Origin: a virus
DNA: 21,447 nucleotides
Strand: one strand, 5' to 3'
Virus record (IMG/VR): IMGVR_UViG_3300012929_000045
Span: 1-21,447 of that record
The position numbers and the translations under genes are program-made. The notes beneath the pieces were generated by a model. The model was not told the origin of the DNA. It did not search any database and saw nothing but the letters and a program-made list of their open reading frames with translations. Position 1 is the first letter of the stretch. Every line of letters starts with the position of its first letter. Positions 15,062 through 21,447 of this stretch are shown in pieces.

Positions 15062-15502
15062 TCACCCCGCCAGGGCCCGGCTGATCGCCGCGGCCAGCTC
15101 TTGCAGAAACGTCGCCGTCTCGCGCGTGAACGGCCCCTCGAGGTATTTCCACTGCCCGACCTTGGCCCAATGCTTGTAGGACCGGCCGCGGGGGCTTCTT
15201 CCGCCCGTCCGGCCAGCCCTAGGATTCTCGTGGACCTTCAGGGCGTACCGCGCCGCGGCGCCGCCGTAGCCCATGGTGACCTCCAGGGTGCGCCCGGTGA
15301 GCGTCGGCCCTTGCACGTGTCCACTACTGCGCAGGCGCCCGGTATCGACGGGCACCTCCGCCTTACTGGCGGTCATGATGCGCTCGCCCTTGTGGCGCAG
15401 GTAAGCGGCCACGATGGTCATGGCTTTGGCGTCCAGCTGTTTGAGCTTGGCTTGGAGCTCTGTCTGACCCCTGATATCAACCTTGGCGACAATCGTCGAC
15501 AT
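15062..15502 (-). CDS. Tail completion / neck protein (HK97 gp10-like)
   Basis: This 146-residue protein matches the HK97 gp10 family of neck proteins that sit between the head connector and the tail terminator. Supporting features are the N-terminal MSTIVAKVDIRGQTELQAKL helix pattern and AEVPVDTGRLRSSGHV at about residues 48-63, the family's 'P-x-D-T-G-x-L' hallmark. These are followed by a beta strand and ARYALKVHENP near 85. The C-terminal half has a basic Gly/Arg loop (RAGRTGGRSPRGRSYKHW), then a helix (TATFLQELAAAISRALAG). Length is normal. The ribosome binding site is weak (AGGTGG), and translation may be coupled to the mini-ORF ending 7 nt upstream. Confidence 0.87.
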   Translation of the reverse strand: MSTIVAKVDIRGQTELQAKLKQLDAKAMTIVAAYLRHKGERIMTASKAEVPVDTGRLRSSGHVQGPTLTGRTLEVTMGYGGAAARYALKVHENPRAGRTGGRSPRGRSYKHWAKVGQWKYLEGPFTRETATFLQELAAAISRALAG

Positions 15503-15509
15503 GGTCCAC

Positions 15510-15587
15510 CTATCGCGCGATCGCCACCAGTAATATCGCGATCATCAACACCGCCAGAGCGCTGGTGGCGATCCATTCCCAGCACAT
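15510..15587 (-). CDS. 25-residue single-span membrane mini-ORF
   Basis: A short ORF fits exactly between the head-closure stop (9 nt before it) and the tail-completion start (7 nt after it). It begins MCWEWIATSALAV and ends LLVAIAR, giving one continuous hydrophobic span of about 18 residues with a terminal Arg. An AGGGG lies six bases before the ATG. No function can be assigned: an inner-membrane micropeptide is the literal reading, while a translational spacer or RNA element is the alternative. The same bases carry a 12-bp inverted repeat (see separate entry), so coding is not proven. It is too short for routine gene finders. Confidence 0.45.
   Translation of the reverse strand: MCWEWIATSALAVLMIAILLVAIAR
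15519..15573. repeat. 12-bp perfect inverted repeat inside the mini-ORF
   Basis: GATCGCCACCAG at 15519-15530 is the exact reverse complement of the 12 bases at 15562-15573, with a 31-nt spacer. In mRNA it would form a GC-rich stem covering most of the mini-ORF just before the tail-completion start codon. It could control translation of that gene, or be a DNA-level palindrome. It is not a terminator, as no U-tract follows. Confidence 0.6.
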
Positions 15588-15596
15588 CAGACACCC

Positions 15597-15890
15597 CTAG
15601 CAGTACAGCTTGACCACCACGACGTGGCCCAGATCATCGACGTAGCGCTCGACTTTGACCAGGGGCGGTTGCGTGCCGTCGGGCAGCGTCAGGCGATCCT
15701 CGGGGCTGATCGGGTCGCCCGTGTTGAGCCACGAGACGGTGTCGGCGTCGAACACCTGGCCATCTTTGCTGCGGTACGACTTGCTGATGTACGTGACCAT
15801 GGCCTTATAGGTGACGGCCGCCCCAAAGACGGGCGCGCCATAGGCGTCCCGCCCGCTGAGCGGCTCGATGGTCACCGTCATGGGGAACAT
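15597..15890 (-). CDS. Head closure / stopper-like protein
   Basis: This 97-residue protein has the size, beta-rich character and position of head-tail joining proteins (SPP1 gp16 / HK97 gp7 class). These form the ring below the connector and hold DNA in until the tail joins. Visible blocks are VTIEPLSGRDAYGAPVFG, a central MVTYISKSYRSKDGQ and a terminal RYVDDLGHVVVVKLYC. It starts 23 nt after the connector stop and has no strong ribosome binding site; an in-frame ATG three codons in (15881) is an equally possible start. Assignment rests on size, predicted fold and gene order rather than a diagnostic motif. Confidence 0.7.
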   Translation of the reverse strand: MFPMTVTIEPLSGRDAYGAPVFGAAVTYKAMVTYISKSYRSKDGQVFDADTVSWLNTGDPISPEDRLTLPDGTQPPLVKVERYVDDLGHVVVVKLYC

Positions 15891-15913
15891 CTGCGGCGGA
15901 AAGGCGGCTATGC

Positions 15914-16522
15914 CTACACCCCGTGATCGCGGATAAACGGCTGGATCAGGCGCTCCACAATGGGCGCCAAGCCAATGGCGGAGTTTTTGTCTGGCTGCCC
16001 ATTGGCATTGCCGTAGGCGGTGTACAGATCGCCGATCTTCTGCTGGACGATCGTGCTGCCGGTCTGGTTGTGGTAGCGCTCCGCCGTCTCGATCTGGACC
16101 GCCAGCTTGGCGTTGCGCCGCACCTCATAGGCGGTGTCCCACAGCCCCGCGTCGAAGCTGATGTGCCAGAGCCCTGTCGGTATAGGCCAGCGCGAGGTAT
16201 GCAGGAGTTGGCCCTGCTCGCTGAGCAGCGTGTAGTCGTCCGCCTCGACCGTGTGCCCGTCGTCATCCTCGATCGAGAACACGCGCGGCACCGGTGCGCG
16301 ATTCAGGGTGATCACCCGACTCCCCCCGCGATGCGGCAAGATGCCCCCGGCGTGGTGCTCGGTGCGCTCGCGCACGATGAAGAACGTATGGCAGAAGTCC
16401 TCGATCGCTTGCTGTGCGCTCTCAACCAGGGCTTCTATCAGCTCCTGATCGTCGTCATTCGTCAGGCGCAGGTACTGCTTCACCTCGGCGTATTCGACGA
16501 TGCTGTAGAGGTCCACGGCCAT
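15914..16522 (-). CDS. Head-tail connector protein (HK97 gp6-like)
   Basis: This 202-residue protein is a gp6-type adaptor that forms a ring beneath the portal and links it to the neck. The N-terminus has the family's helical pattern: YSIVEYAEVKQYLRL, then DDQELIEALVESAQQAIEDF near residues 22-42, followed by a beta region (VITLNRAPVPRVFSI) and a C-terminal helical part (EVRRNAKLAVQIETAERYHN) near 155. The frame is open upstream to 16912, but I place the start at 16522: this ATG has AGGAGA seven bases upstream, gives the normal family length and avoids a long overlap with the preceding gene. Position after the capsid gene and before the head-closure gene fits the connector role. Confidence 0.85.
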   Translation of the reverse strand: MAVDLYSIVEYAEVKQYLRLTNDDDQELIEALVESAQQAIEDFCHTFFIVRERTEHHAGGILPHRGGSRVITLNRAPVPRVFSIEDDDGHTVEADDYTLLSEQGQLLHTSRWPIPTGLWHISFDAGLWDTAYEVRRNAKLAVQIETAERYHNQTGSTIVQQKIGDLYTAYGNANGQPDKNSAIGLAPIVERLIQPFIRDHGV

Positions 16523-16581
16523 CGTTGGTCTCCTGGCACGTGTCTGCCGGTTGCTCCGCCGGGCCGGCGGTGGGGGCCTCC

Positions 16582-16646
16582 GTCGGGCGCGGGACCGGTG
16601 GCCTCCCGCGCCGACGCTCCGGGATCTCAGACGGCTGAGTCCGGAG
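16582..16646 (-). other. Two strong stem-loops before the connector gene
   Basis: The 137-nt gap between the decoration-like gene and the connector gene holds two hairpins. One is a nested stem at 16617-16646: 6 bp outer, then a 5-bp inner stem with an ACGG (plus strand) loop. The other has a perfect 9-bp stem, 16586-16594 with 16604-16612, which can extend to about 12 bp with one bulge (16582-16615). No U-tract follows on the transcribed strand, so simple termination is not supported. Attenuation or mRNA processing that sets head-gene stoichiometry is possible. Confidence 0.5.
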
Positions 16647-16659
16647 AGCCCGATCCCGC

Positions 16660-17076
16660 TTACTGCGAGCGCCGGTGCCCACGCACCACCACGGCGCCGA
16701 TGAGGCAACCCGTGTTCGGCGAGCCCGTGATCGTCACCTTGGCCTGCAGATAGCGCTTGTCGCCGACGTATGCCACGGCGTAGGTCTGCTTCTCCTGGCT
16801 GGCGCCCGAGACGGTCGGCAGCGAGCCGATCAGGTCGCCGGCGGCCACATCGCTCCAGGTCGCGTGATCGTCGGACTCGCGCAGCACGAGCGCGTGTGAG
16901 CCGTCGACCCAATCGCCCACGTCGTAGACGACCATCGCCGACTCGTAGCCCTGCAAGTCGAAGTAGCTGCCGCTGGCGCTGGCGCTATTCACTTTGGGTT
17001 CCAACACTTGCGCCACGCTGGTGGCGTGGTAGAGCTCCCGGGTCATCGCCGCGGAGCTGGCGGCTGGTTGTGACAT
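16660..17076 (-). CDS. Small head-associated structural protein (decoration-like)
   Basis: This 138-residue protein follows the major capsid gene. It has the look of a recurrent phage family with YFDLQGYESAMVVYDVGDW, ALVLRESDDHATWSDV and AYVGDKRYLQAKVTITG blocks, predicted to be all beta, ending in AVVVRGHRR. I recognise the pattern from genes next to HK97-type capsids, usually annotated as hypothetical. A capsid decoration or virion-surface role is inferred from position and the predicted compact beta fold, not demonstrated. No signal peptide or membrane segment is visible. A GGAGG lies eight bases before the ATG. Paired stem-loops flank the gene on both sides. Confidence 0.7.
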   Translation of the reverse strand: MSQPAASSAAMTRELYHATSVAQVLEPKVNSASASGSYFDLQGYESAMVVYDVGDWVDGSHALVLRESDDHATWSDVAAGDLIGSLPTVSGASQEKQTYAVAYVGDKRYLQAKVTITGSPNTGCLIGAVVVRGHRRSQ

Positions 17077-17099
17077 GATGGTTCCCTCCCTGCCCCTGC

Positions 17100-17145
17100 G
17101 CCCCCTGCGGGGGGGCTAATAGCGAGGCTGCTTCGCGAGCCTCGC
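17100..17145 (-). other. Tandem stem-loops downstream of the major capsid gene
   Basis: Two inverted repeats lie between the capsid stop and the next gene. One has an 8-bp perfect stem (17122-17129 with 17138-17145, 8-nt loop). The other is a GC-only stem of 6 bp (17100-17105 with 17111-17116, 5-nt loop). Neither is followed by a run of U on the minus strand, so a classic intrinsic terminator is not supported. They may stabilise the capsid mRNA 3' end or mark processing or attenuation; that is inference. Confidence 0.5.
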
Positions 17146-17185
17146 GTCAGCAGGCTCGCAAGTCGCGTGCGCAGCACCGCCGCGA

Positions 17186-18448
17186 CTAGTCGTTATCGCC
17201 GATGATAAAGGCGTTCGAGCGCAGTGGTTGGCCGCCCGTGCGCGCCGTCGCCAGCAGCGCCACGTTGGGCGCGTAGCGTTCGACGAGGCGCTGCACGCGC
17301 AGGTCGCGGCGGTCAGCGATGGCGTAGTAGCTGAAGTCGCCAAACACGAGGCTCTTGTTCGTATGCGTGTTCCCGTCCGGCATGAACTCACTGGTTTTGA
17401 CGGGGCGCGCCAGAATCTGGGTCGGGAGCTGATTGGGGGGGAAGATCGGAAAGCCCGCGCTGGTTTCGAGGAGGAGTACCAGGCCGTAGGTGAGCGAGTT
17501 CATCAACCAGGTGGCGCGTTGGCGATACTGCGCCGGCAGCGCCGTATACACGCCGACCAACCCGGCGTAAGTCCAATTGGTGTCATGGCCGCTATGCACC
17601 ACGTCGGCGCCGCTGTTGAGGAGGCCCATCGGCATCCCCACCCCGGAGCCCGCGATGAAGCCGTAGTCCTCATCAAGGCTCTTGGTCTCGGCCAGGATGC
17701 GCCGCACCTCGGCCTCGAGGTCGACCACGGGGTCTTCCAACATCTCCGGGGTGATTTCGATCACATTCGGCTGCCAGATATGCACCGGCACCCGCTCGCG
17801 CCCGAAGGTCGGCTGATTCTGGGTCGTCAGGGCATCGCCGCCGGTGACGGAGCCTTCGGCCTTCCAGTTGCCGGCCAATCCGGAGGGATAGGCTTTGTTG
17901 CTGGAGGCCTTGATGGTCAAAAAGGTCCCGGCGCCGCGGACGGTCGGCCGCACCCGACACATCGGGCGCATCACCGCAAAGCCGGCCATGTCGCTAATCA
18001 ACTCGGCGTAGAACTCGTCGGGGACGAGCGACCCGCCGAGCAGATCGTTGCTGCTGATCAACGCGTGGCGCTCGACCGGGCCGCGCATGAGCAGTTCGCG
18101 CTCGGCTTCATTGCACAGCGCCAGGCCGTATTGCAGGAACTTGTGCCAGGCCTCGCGGTGGGCCGACGGCCTGGCGGCCTGCGCCTCGGCGCCCCGGGTC
18201 GTGACCGTGTGCACGGGCGCGGTGTAGTGGGCATACTGTGCGTCCAGGTGGGTCTCCGCCTCCTGGCGTTTTTTCAACTGTTCGACCTCGGCATGCAGCG
18301 CGGCAAACTCGCCCATGGCCTTGTCGAACTGCTCTTGCTTGTCAGCCGGCCACACGACCGCGTCTGACAGCTCGTCCTTGATCGCCTTGGCGGCATGCAG
18401 CACCTTGAGGGCCGCCTCGGTTTTGTCCTGGATGAGTTGTGCGAGCAT
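17186..18448 (-). CDS. Major capsid protein, HK97 fold
   Basis: This 420-residue protein builds the icosahedral head. Residues 1-70 form a charged, heptad-like helix (KAIKDELSDA, HAEVEQLKKRQEAET), matching the delta domain that acts as an internal scaffold and is removed by the upstream protease. After a linker (about 70-100), the HK97-type N-arm and body begin; ALISSNDLLGGSLVPDEF at about 129-146 is a typical capsid motif. The length is usual for an HK97 capsid with delta domain. The exact cleavage point cannot be read. The start ATG has a strong GGAGG four bases upstream, consistent with high expression. The 109-nt gap after the stop carries two stem-loops without a U-tract. Assignment rests on sequence pattern and position directly after the prohead protease. 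Confidence 0.94.
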   Translation of the reverse strand: MLAQLIQDKTEAALKVLHAAKAIKDELSDAVVWPADKQEQFDKAMGEFAALHAEVEQLKKRQEAETHLDAQYAHYTAPVHTVTTRGAEAQAARPSAHREAWHKFLQYGLALCNEAERELLMRGPVERHALISSNDLLGGSLVPDEFYAELISDMAGFAVMRPMCRVRPTVRGAGTFLTIKASSNKAYPSGLAGNWKAEGSVTGGDALTTQNQPTFGRERVPVHIWQPNVIEITPEMLEDPVVDLEAEVRRILAETKSLDEDYGFIAGSGVGMPMGLLNSGADVVHSGHDTNWTYAGLVGVYTALPAQYRQRATWLMNSLTYGLVLLLETSAGFPIFPPNQLPTQILARPVKTSEFMPDGNTHTNKSLVFGDFSYYAIADRRDLRVQRLVERYAPNVALLATARTGGQPLRSNAFIIGDND

Positions 18449-18554
18449 AGGGCCTCCTGTGCCGTGTCCCTGGTCGGTCCTGCGCTCGACCCAGGTGGGT
18501 GCCTGAACAGGCGGCCCGGCGTGGTAGGAGCTACGGAATGGCAGTGTCTGTCGG
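18449..18554 (-). other. Intergenic region between protease and major capsid genes
   Basis: This 106-nt spacer carries the strong GGAGG of the capsid gene at its downstream end and a weak 4-bp GCCT/AGGC stem near 18500. I see no convincing -35/-10 pair and no intrinsic terminator, although such a gap before a capsid gene is a reasonable place for an extra promoter. Confidence 0.35.
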
Positions 18555-19700
18555 TTAGAGCACCAGACTCGCGCCGGCCAGCTCGGCCGCGCGCAAACGT
18601 TGCAACCGTCCAGCCATCGCCGTGAGTGCCTGTTGGTCCTCAGGCGGCTCGGCGGCGGTTAATAACGCCTGCAAGGCCGTGACCGCGTCCTGCAGGAGCT
18701 GTTTATTCTTGGCCGAGAGCACTTTGCCCTCGGACAGTTCACGCATGGCGGCGAGGTCGCTGCCGATCGCCCAGGGGCATATCGCGGCCCCCCAGAGATC
18801 GAGCGTCGCCAGGCGTTGCACCGTGGGGTCCCACGGCGCGAGAATCGCGTCATCGTGGAACATCTGCGCCATCTTCGCGAAGTAGCGGCTCAAATGCGTT
18901 TTCACCCGCGCCACCTCGTGCACGGGAATCGTCACGCCCGCGCGCGCACCCTGGACGGTCGCCGCGGCGGCAAAGATCGCCCGGGGCACAGCGCGCAACT
19001 GGCCGTCGATCACATCCGCAATCGGCAAGGCAAAGCCCTCAAAGCTGTCGGCGCTGTCGGGGTCCGCCCACACGTAACTCCGCCGATAGTTGGGAGTCGG
19101 TCGCTCGTCGACCTGGGCCCAGGCGCGCACGCGTGCCTCGGCGGCGGCGGGGTCCCAGGCATACGCACGCGCGGCGAGGGGGAGGTCTTGGAAGGGCACG
19201 ACGCTTTGCACGTCGATGATATGCGCGGCGGGGTCGGCGCCGAAGGTCACGGCCGAGGTCTCCCAGAGGCGGACCTCGTGCAGGTGGCGCAAGGTGGGCA
19301 GCTCGCCGCGCTCCTCGAACTCGTACCGGATCGGGTCGAAGCCGATGCTCAGGGCCCGCACGGCCCCCGCTTTCATGAGCTGCAAGCGCTCCTGGTTGGT
19401 GCCCGTCGGCACCACTTTGGCGCGGATCTCGAGGCCGAGCTCCGTCTCGTGCAGCTCGGTATGGTAGCCCATGACCTCTTCGACGTTGTGTTGCCACAAA
19501 AATGGCACCTGCTCCGGCTTCTTGTCCTGCAAGGTCTTCGTGAAGGCGCCGCGCTCGATGACGGTCGGCGTCCAGGTGTCGATCAACGAGCCGAAGACCG
19601 CGGCGATGCCGACGACGGTGCCGCTCTGATCATCGACCTGGAACTGCTCCGGGAGAAAGGCCAGCCGCTCGAGGCTGGCCGGTCCACCGAATCGTTTCAT
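18555..19700 (-). CDS. HK97-type prohead maturation protease with C-terminal extension
   Basis: This 381-residue serine protease of the HK97 gp4 / S78 class cleaves the capsid protein delta domain and scaffold during prohead maturation. Residues 20-160 hold the family pattern: VVGIAAVFG near 30, ERGAF near 50, LWQHN with catalytic-type His71, RALSIGF with Ser118, and LWETSAVTFGADP with Glu147. The C-terminal half (about 185-381) is an extra domain including FALPIADVIDGQLRAVPRAI and ARVKTHLSRYFAKM, a tail I recognise from other phage protease genes; its function is unknown, and a scaffold role is only a guess. The ATG is preceded by GGAGGA four bases upstream. It sits between portal and major capsid genes, the classic order, and is separated from the capsid gene by 106 nt. 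Confidence 0.93.
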   Translation of the reverse strand: MKRFGGPASLERLAFLPEQFQVDDQSGTVVGIAAVFGSLIDTWTPTVIERGAFTKTLQDKKPEQVPFLWQHNVEEVMGYHTELHETELGLEIRAKVVPTGTNQERLQLMKAGAVRALSIGFDPIRYEFEERGELPTLRHLHEVRLWETSAVTFGADPAAHIIDVQSVVPFQDLPLAARAYAWDPAAAEARVRAWAQVDERPTPNYRRSYVWADPDSADSFEGFALPIADVIDGQLRAVPRAIFAAAATVQGARAGVTIPVHEVARVKTHLSRYFAKMAQMFHDDAILAPWDPTVQRLATLDLWGAAICPWAIGSDLAAMRELSEGKVLSAKNKQLLQDAVTALQALLTAAEPPEDQQALTAMAGRLQRLRAAELAGASLVL

Positions 19701-19710
19701 GGTGTCCTCC

Positions 19711-21447
19711 TTAGGCCCCGGCGAACTCCAGGGACATCGCGCACCTGCACTGGGGATGGGCGACCGGATGCATCAACGGTCCCACCGGGGTCTGAAACGG
19801 CTCGGTCAGGCCGACGCCCCGAGGATTCATGCTGGGAATCGGCGCGCAAATGGCCTGATCGAGGCGATCGTCAGGGGTCACCAGCCAGTGTCGCCGGGCC
19901 GCGTGGGGATCGATCAGCCCCTGCTCCACCCCTTGGAGCCAGAGCTCCTGCTGGCCGGCATTGGCGCTGGTGATCGTCTCGGTCCTGGCGATCAGCTCGG
20001 CCCGGTAATTGAGCAGCTGGCGGGTGTAGCGCGCCGCGGCGGTCGCGATCGTGTCGGCCGACGTCCCGGCCTCGGTCAAGCGCGTTTCGAGGTTGGCCAC
20101 GGCCTGGGCCTGGCGGGTCGTGAGGCCGATGCGGTCGCGGATCTGCTGGGCCGCCTGGCTGGGCCCCAGGTCGCCGCTGATGGCGCGGCTGATCGTGTCG
20201 CGGATGGCGTCGCGCGTCTCGGTGCTGACCTCGGTCACCAGGCGGGCGGCATTGGCCTTGGCCCATTCCACCGCGCGCGGATTGGTCAGGTCGAAGCTGA
20301 TGCCGAGGGCCGCATCCTCCGGGAGATACGCCTGCATAGCCTGCGCCGCGTCGGCGAAGACCAGCTCCAGATGGGGCCGCAGCGCCTTGTCGAGCAGGAG
20401 CGGGCCGTTCACCTCCCAGCCGATGGCCTGCATGGCGGCGTGCACGTCGCCCGCCTCCACGGCCGCGAGCAGCTCCTCCATGGCCACCTGGCGTTGCGCC
20501 GCATCCATCGCCGCAAGGACGTCCTGGATCATGCGCTCGGCCTCGGCATCGGCGATCTGGTGCAGGATCTGCCAGAATTCGGGCTCCGTGGCCAAGCGTT
20601 CTCGGGAGATCGCGGTTGCGTGCTCGCGATGGCGCGCGTGCTGGGTACGTCGCTGCCCCACGACGGCGATCACGCCCTCCTCGAGGGCCACCTTCGTCAG
20701 CGCGCCCTCCACGTCGGAGGCGGGCCATTGGTCGAAATGCCACCAGTGGGACTCCTCGCCCGGCTCGCTGTCGAGATAGCCATGGTCGATGATCCACTGG
20801 TGTGCATCGTCCACCTGGACGAACACCTTCTTGTCAAGCAGGATGGACTGTATATTGGCCTGGTTCGGCGTCTTGCCGCCGCCGATCGACCCGGGTAAAT
20901 CGGCGGGCACCACGTCTGAGCGGATGGTGGCATTGAACACATCGCCATCGGGGACTGGGGGCTGCTTGACCAGGGCGCGCGATTCATTGCGCGTAAGCAT
21001 GCCGCGCCACCAGCCATCCAACGCCAGCCGCCGCACGCTGTCCTGGTCTTCCTGCAGCGCTGGCACTTGTGACACATCGAAGCGAATGGTCAGGTGGCCG
21101 CCGAAGTCGCTGGCCAGCCCCATCGTGAGCTTGGCGCCGAGGCGTCGGTACAGGGGCATCAGCGTCTCGATCCAGAAGCTGCGCAAGGCGGCGTTGTAGT
21201 TCGAGTAGGTGGCGCGTTCCAGCCCCGAGAGCATGCCGACGATGATGGGGGGTACGCCGAACATGGCGCAACAGCGCGTCTCGGTCTGGGACAGGATGCC
21301 GTCCAGATTGAGCTCGTTCAGCTTCTGGCCGATGTCCTGATACTCCGCGCCGCCGTCCAGCACGGCGAGACGGTTCCAGCCACGCGTGCCGCTGTACTCC
21401 TCCTGCCACAGCAGCTTGATGCGCTCACGCTCGGCTTTCTCGACCCG
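19711..21447 (-). CDS. Portal protein fused to a Mu F-like head morphogenesis domain (5' end beyond window)
   Basis: The portal forms the dodecameric channel at one capsid vertex through which DNA is packaged and the tail attaches. The frame is open to the right edge (578 residues visible), so the start lies outside; the GTG at 21363 is internal, because in-frame codons upstream still read as portal (a GTRGWNRLAVLDGGAEYQ stretch). Portal signatures continue with FGVPPIIVGMLSG and ATYSNYNAALRSFW about 60-95 residues in. A middle segment (HQWIIDHGY then SHWWHFDQWP, about residues 190-220) resembles a small domain seen in other phage head proteins. The last ~200 residues are alpha-helical and end in HPQCRCAMSLEF, the C-terminal signature of Mu gpF-like proteins. 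Portal and Mu F-like proteins are more often separate genes, so this is a fusion. It precedes the prohead protease by 10 nt. Portal call firm; F-like call good. Confidence 0.9.
   Translation of the reverse strand, partial: RVEKAERERIKLLWQEEYSGTRGWNRLAVLDGGAEYQDIGQKLNELNLDGILSQTETRCCAMFGVPPIIVGMLSGLERATYSNYNAALRSFWIETLMPLYRRLGAKLTMGLASDFGGHLTIRFDVSQVPALQEDQDSVRRLALDGWWRGMLTRNESRALVKQPPVPDGDVFNATIRSDVVPADLPGSIGGGKTPNQANIQSILLDKKVFVQVDDAHQWIIDHGYLDSEPGEESHWWHFDQWPASDVEGALTKVALEEGVIAVVGQRRTQHARHREHATAISRERLATEPEFWQILHQIADAEAERMIQDVLAAMDAAQRQVAMEELLAAVEAGDVHAAMQAIGWEVNGPLLLDKALRPHLELVFADAAQAMQAYLPEDAALGISFDLTNPRAVEWAKANAARLVTEVSTETRDAIRDTISRAISGDLGPSQAAQQIRDRIGLTTRQAQAVANLETRLTEAGTSADTIATAAARYTRQLLNYRAELIARTETITSANAGQQELWLQGVEQGLIDPHAARRHWLVTPDDRLDQAICAPIPSMNPRGVGLTEPFQTPVGPLMHPVAHPQCRCAMSLEFAGA

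Noticed and set aside
16523-16912. N-terminal extension of the connector gene
   Set aside because: The extra 130 residues are Arg-rich, overlap the decoration-like gene and lie over hairpins; the ATG at 16522 with AGGAGA gives the normal family length.
16582-17145. Hairpins as intrinsic terminators
   Set aside because: None is followed by a U-rich tract on the transcribed strand, and essential head and tail genes continue downstream in the same direction.
17228-18367. Long plus-strand frame over the capsid gene
   Set aside because: Antisense shadow of the major capsid gene; composition typical of a reverse frame.
18816-20898. Two long plus-strand frames over protease and portal genes
   Set aside because: Both are antisense to genes with clear catalytic or structural motifs and have no recognisable content.
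1-21447. tRNA genes, CRISPR arrays, insertion sequences, att sites, integrase
   Set aside because: I looked for them on both strands and saw no convincing cloverleaf, spaced direct repeats, transposase or recombinase motifs.

Overview
The window is a 21.4 kb piece of the structural (morphogenesis) region of a tailed bacteriophage or prophage, GC-rich throughout. Every gene I can support is on the minus strand, so transcription runs from high to low coordinates. Genes are packed head to tail, often with 1-20 nt overlaps. No stretch over 300 bases lacks a gene; the longest gap is 137 nt. I see no tRNA, rRNA, integrase, att site, CRISPR or bacterial housekeeping gene. The host therefore cannot be named from this window, nor can an integrated prophage be told from a free phage. 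A long non-contractile tail (siphovirus type) is inferred from the roughly 1200-residue tape measure protein and the absence of sheath or Mu/P2-type baseplate genes.

Layout in transcription order. (1) Head, 21447-15597: a portal fused to a Mu F-like domain (cut by the window edge), an HK97-type prohead protease, an HK97-fold major capsid protein, a small decoration-like protein, a head-tail connector and a head-closure-like protein. (2) Neck, 15587-15062: a 25-residue membrane mini-ORF and an HK97 gp10-like tail completion protein. (3) Surface and modification block, 15051-10705: a 91-residue beta-rich protein, a LamG-type lectin-like protein, a GT-A glycosyltransferase, two class I SAM methyltransferases, a 73-residue protein and a GT4-type glycosyltransferase. 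(4) Tail tube, 10721-8483: a tail-terminator-like protein, a C2H2 zinc-finger-like protein, a 126-residue structural protein, the major tail protein, and a G / G-T tail chaperone pair joined by a canonical -1 slippery heptamer. (5) Tail tip, 8482-1: the tape measure protein, then DUF2460, DUF2163 and NlpC/P60-like proteins and a split hub protein. This is the gene order of alphaproteobacterial gene transfer agent (GTA) tails. The last gene starts with a beta-propeller-like region where GTA hub proteins carry a TIM-barrel, and it runs off the left edge.

The most notable points are: the glycosyltransferase/methyltransferase block inside the virion operon, next to a lectin-like protein; the split GTA-like hub with an apparent propeller substitution; an NlpC/P60 protein whose expected catalytic His is Tyr; the CCCTTTG frameshift site; and the mini-ORF carrying a 12-bp inverted repeat. 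Two further genes (tape measure and GT4 glycosyltransferase) are broken at G/C homopolymers, one a base short and one a base long. This looks like sequencing or assembly error, though true mutation or slippage cannot be excluded.
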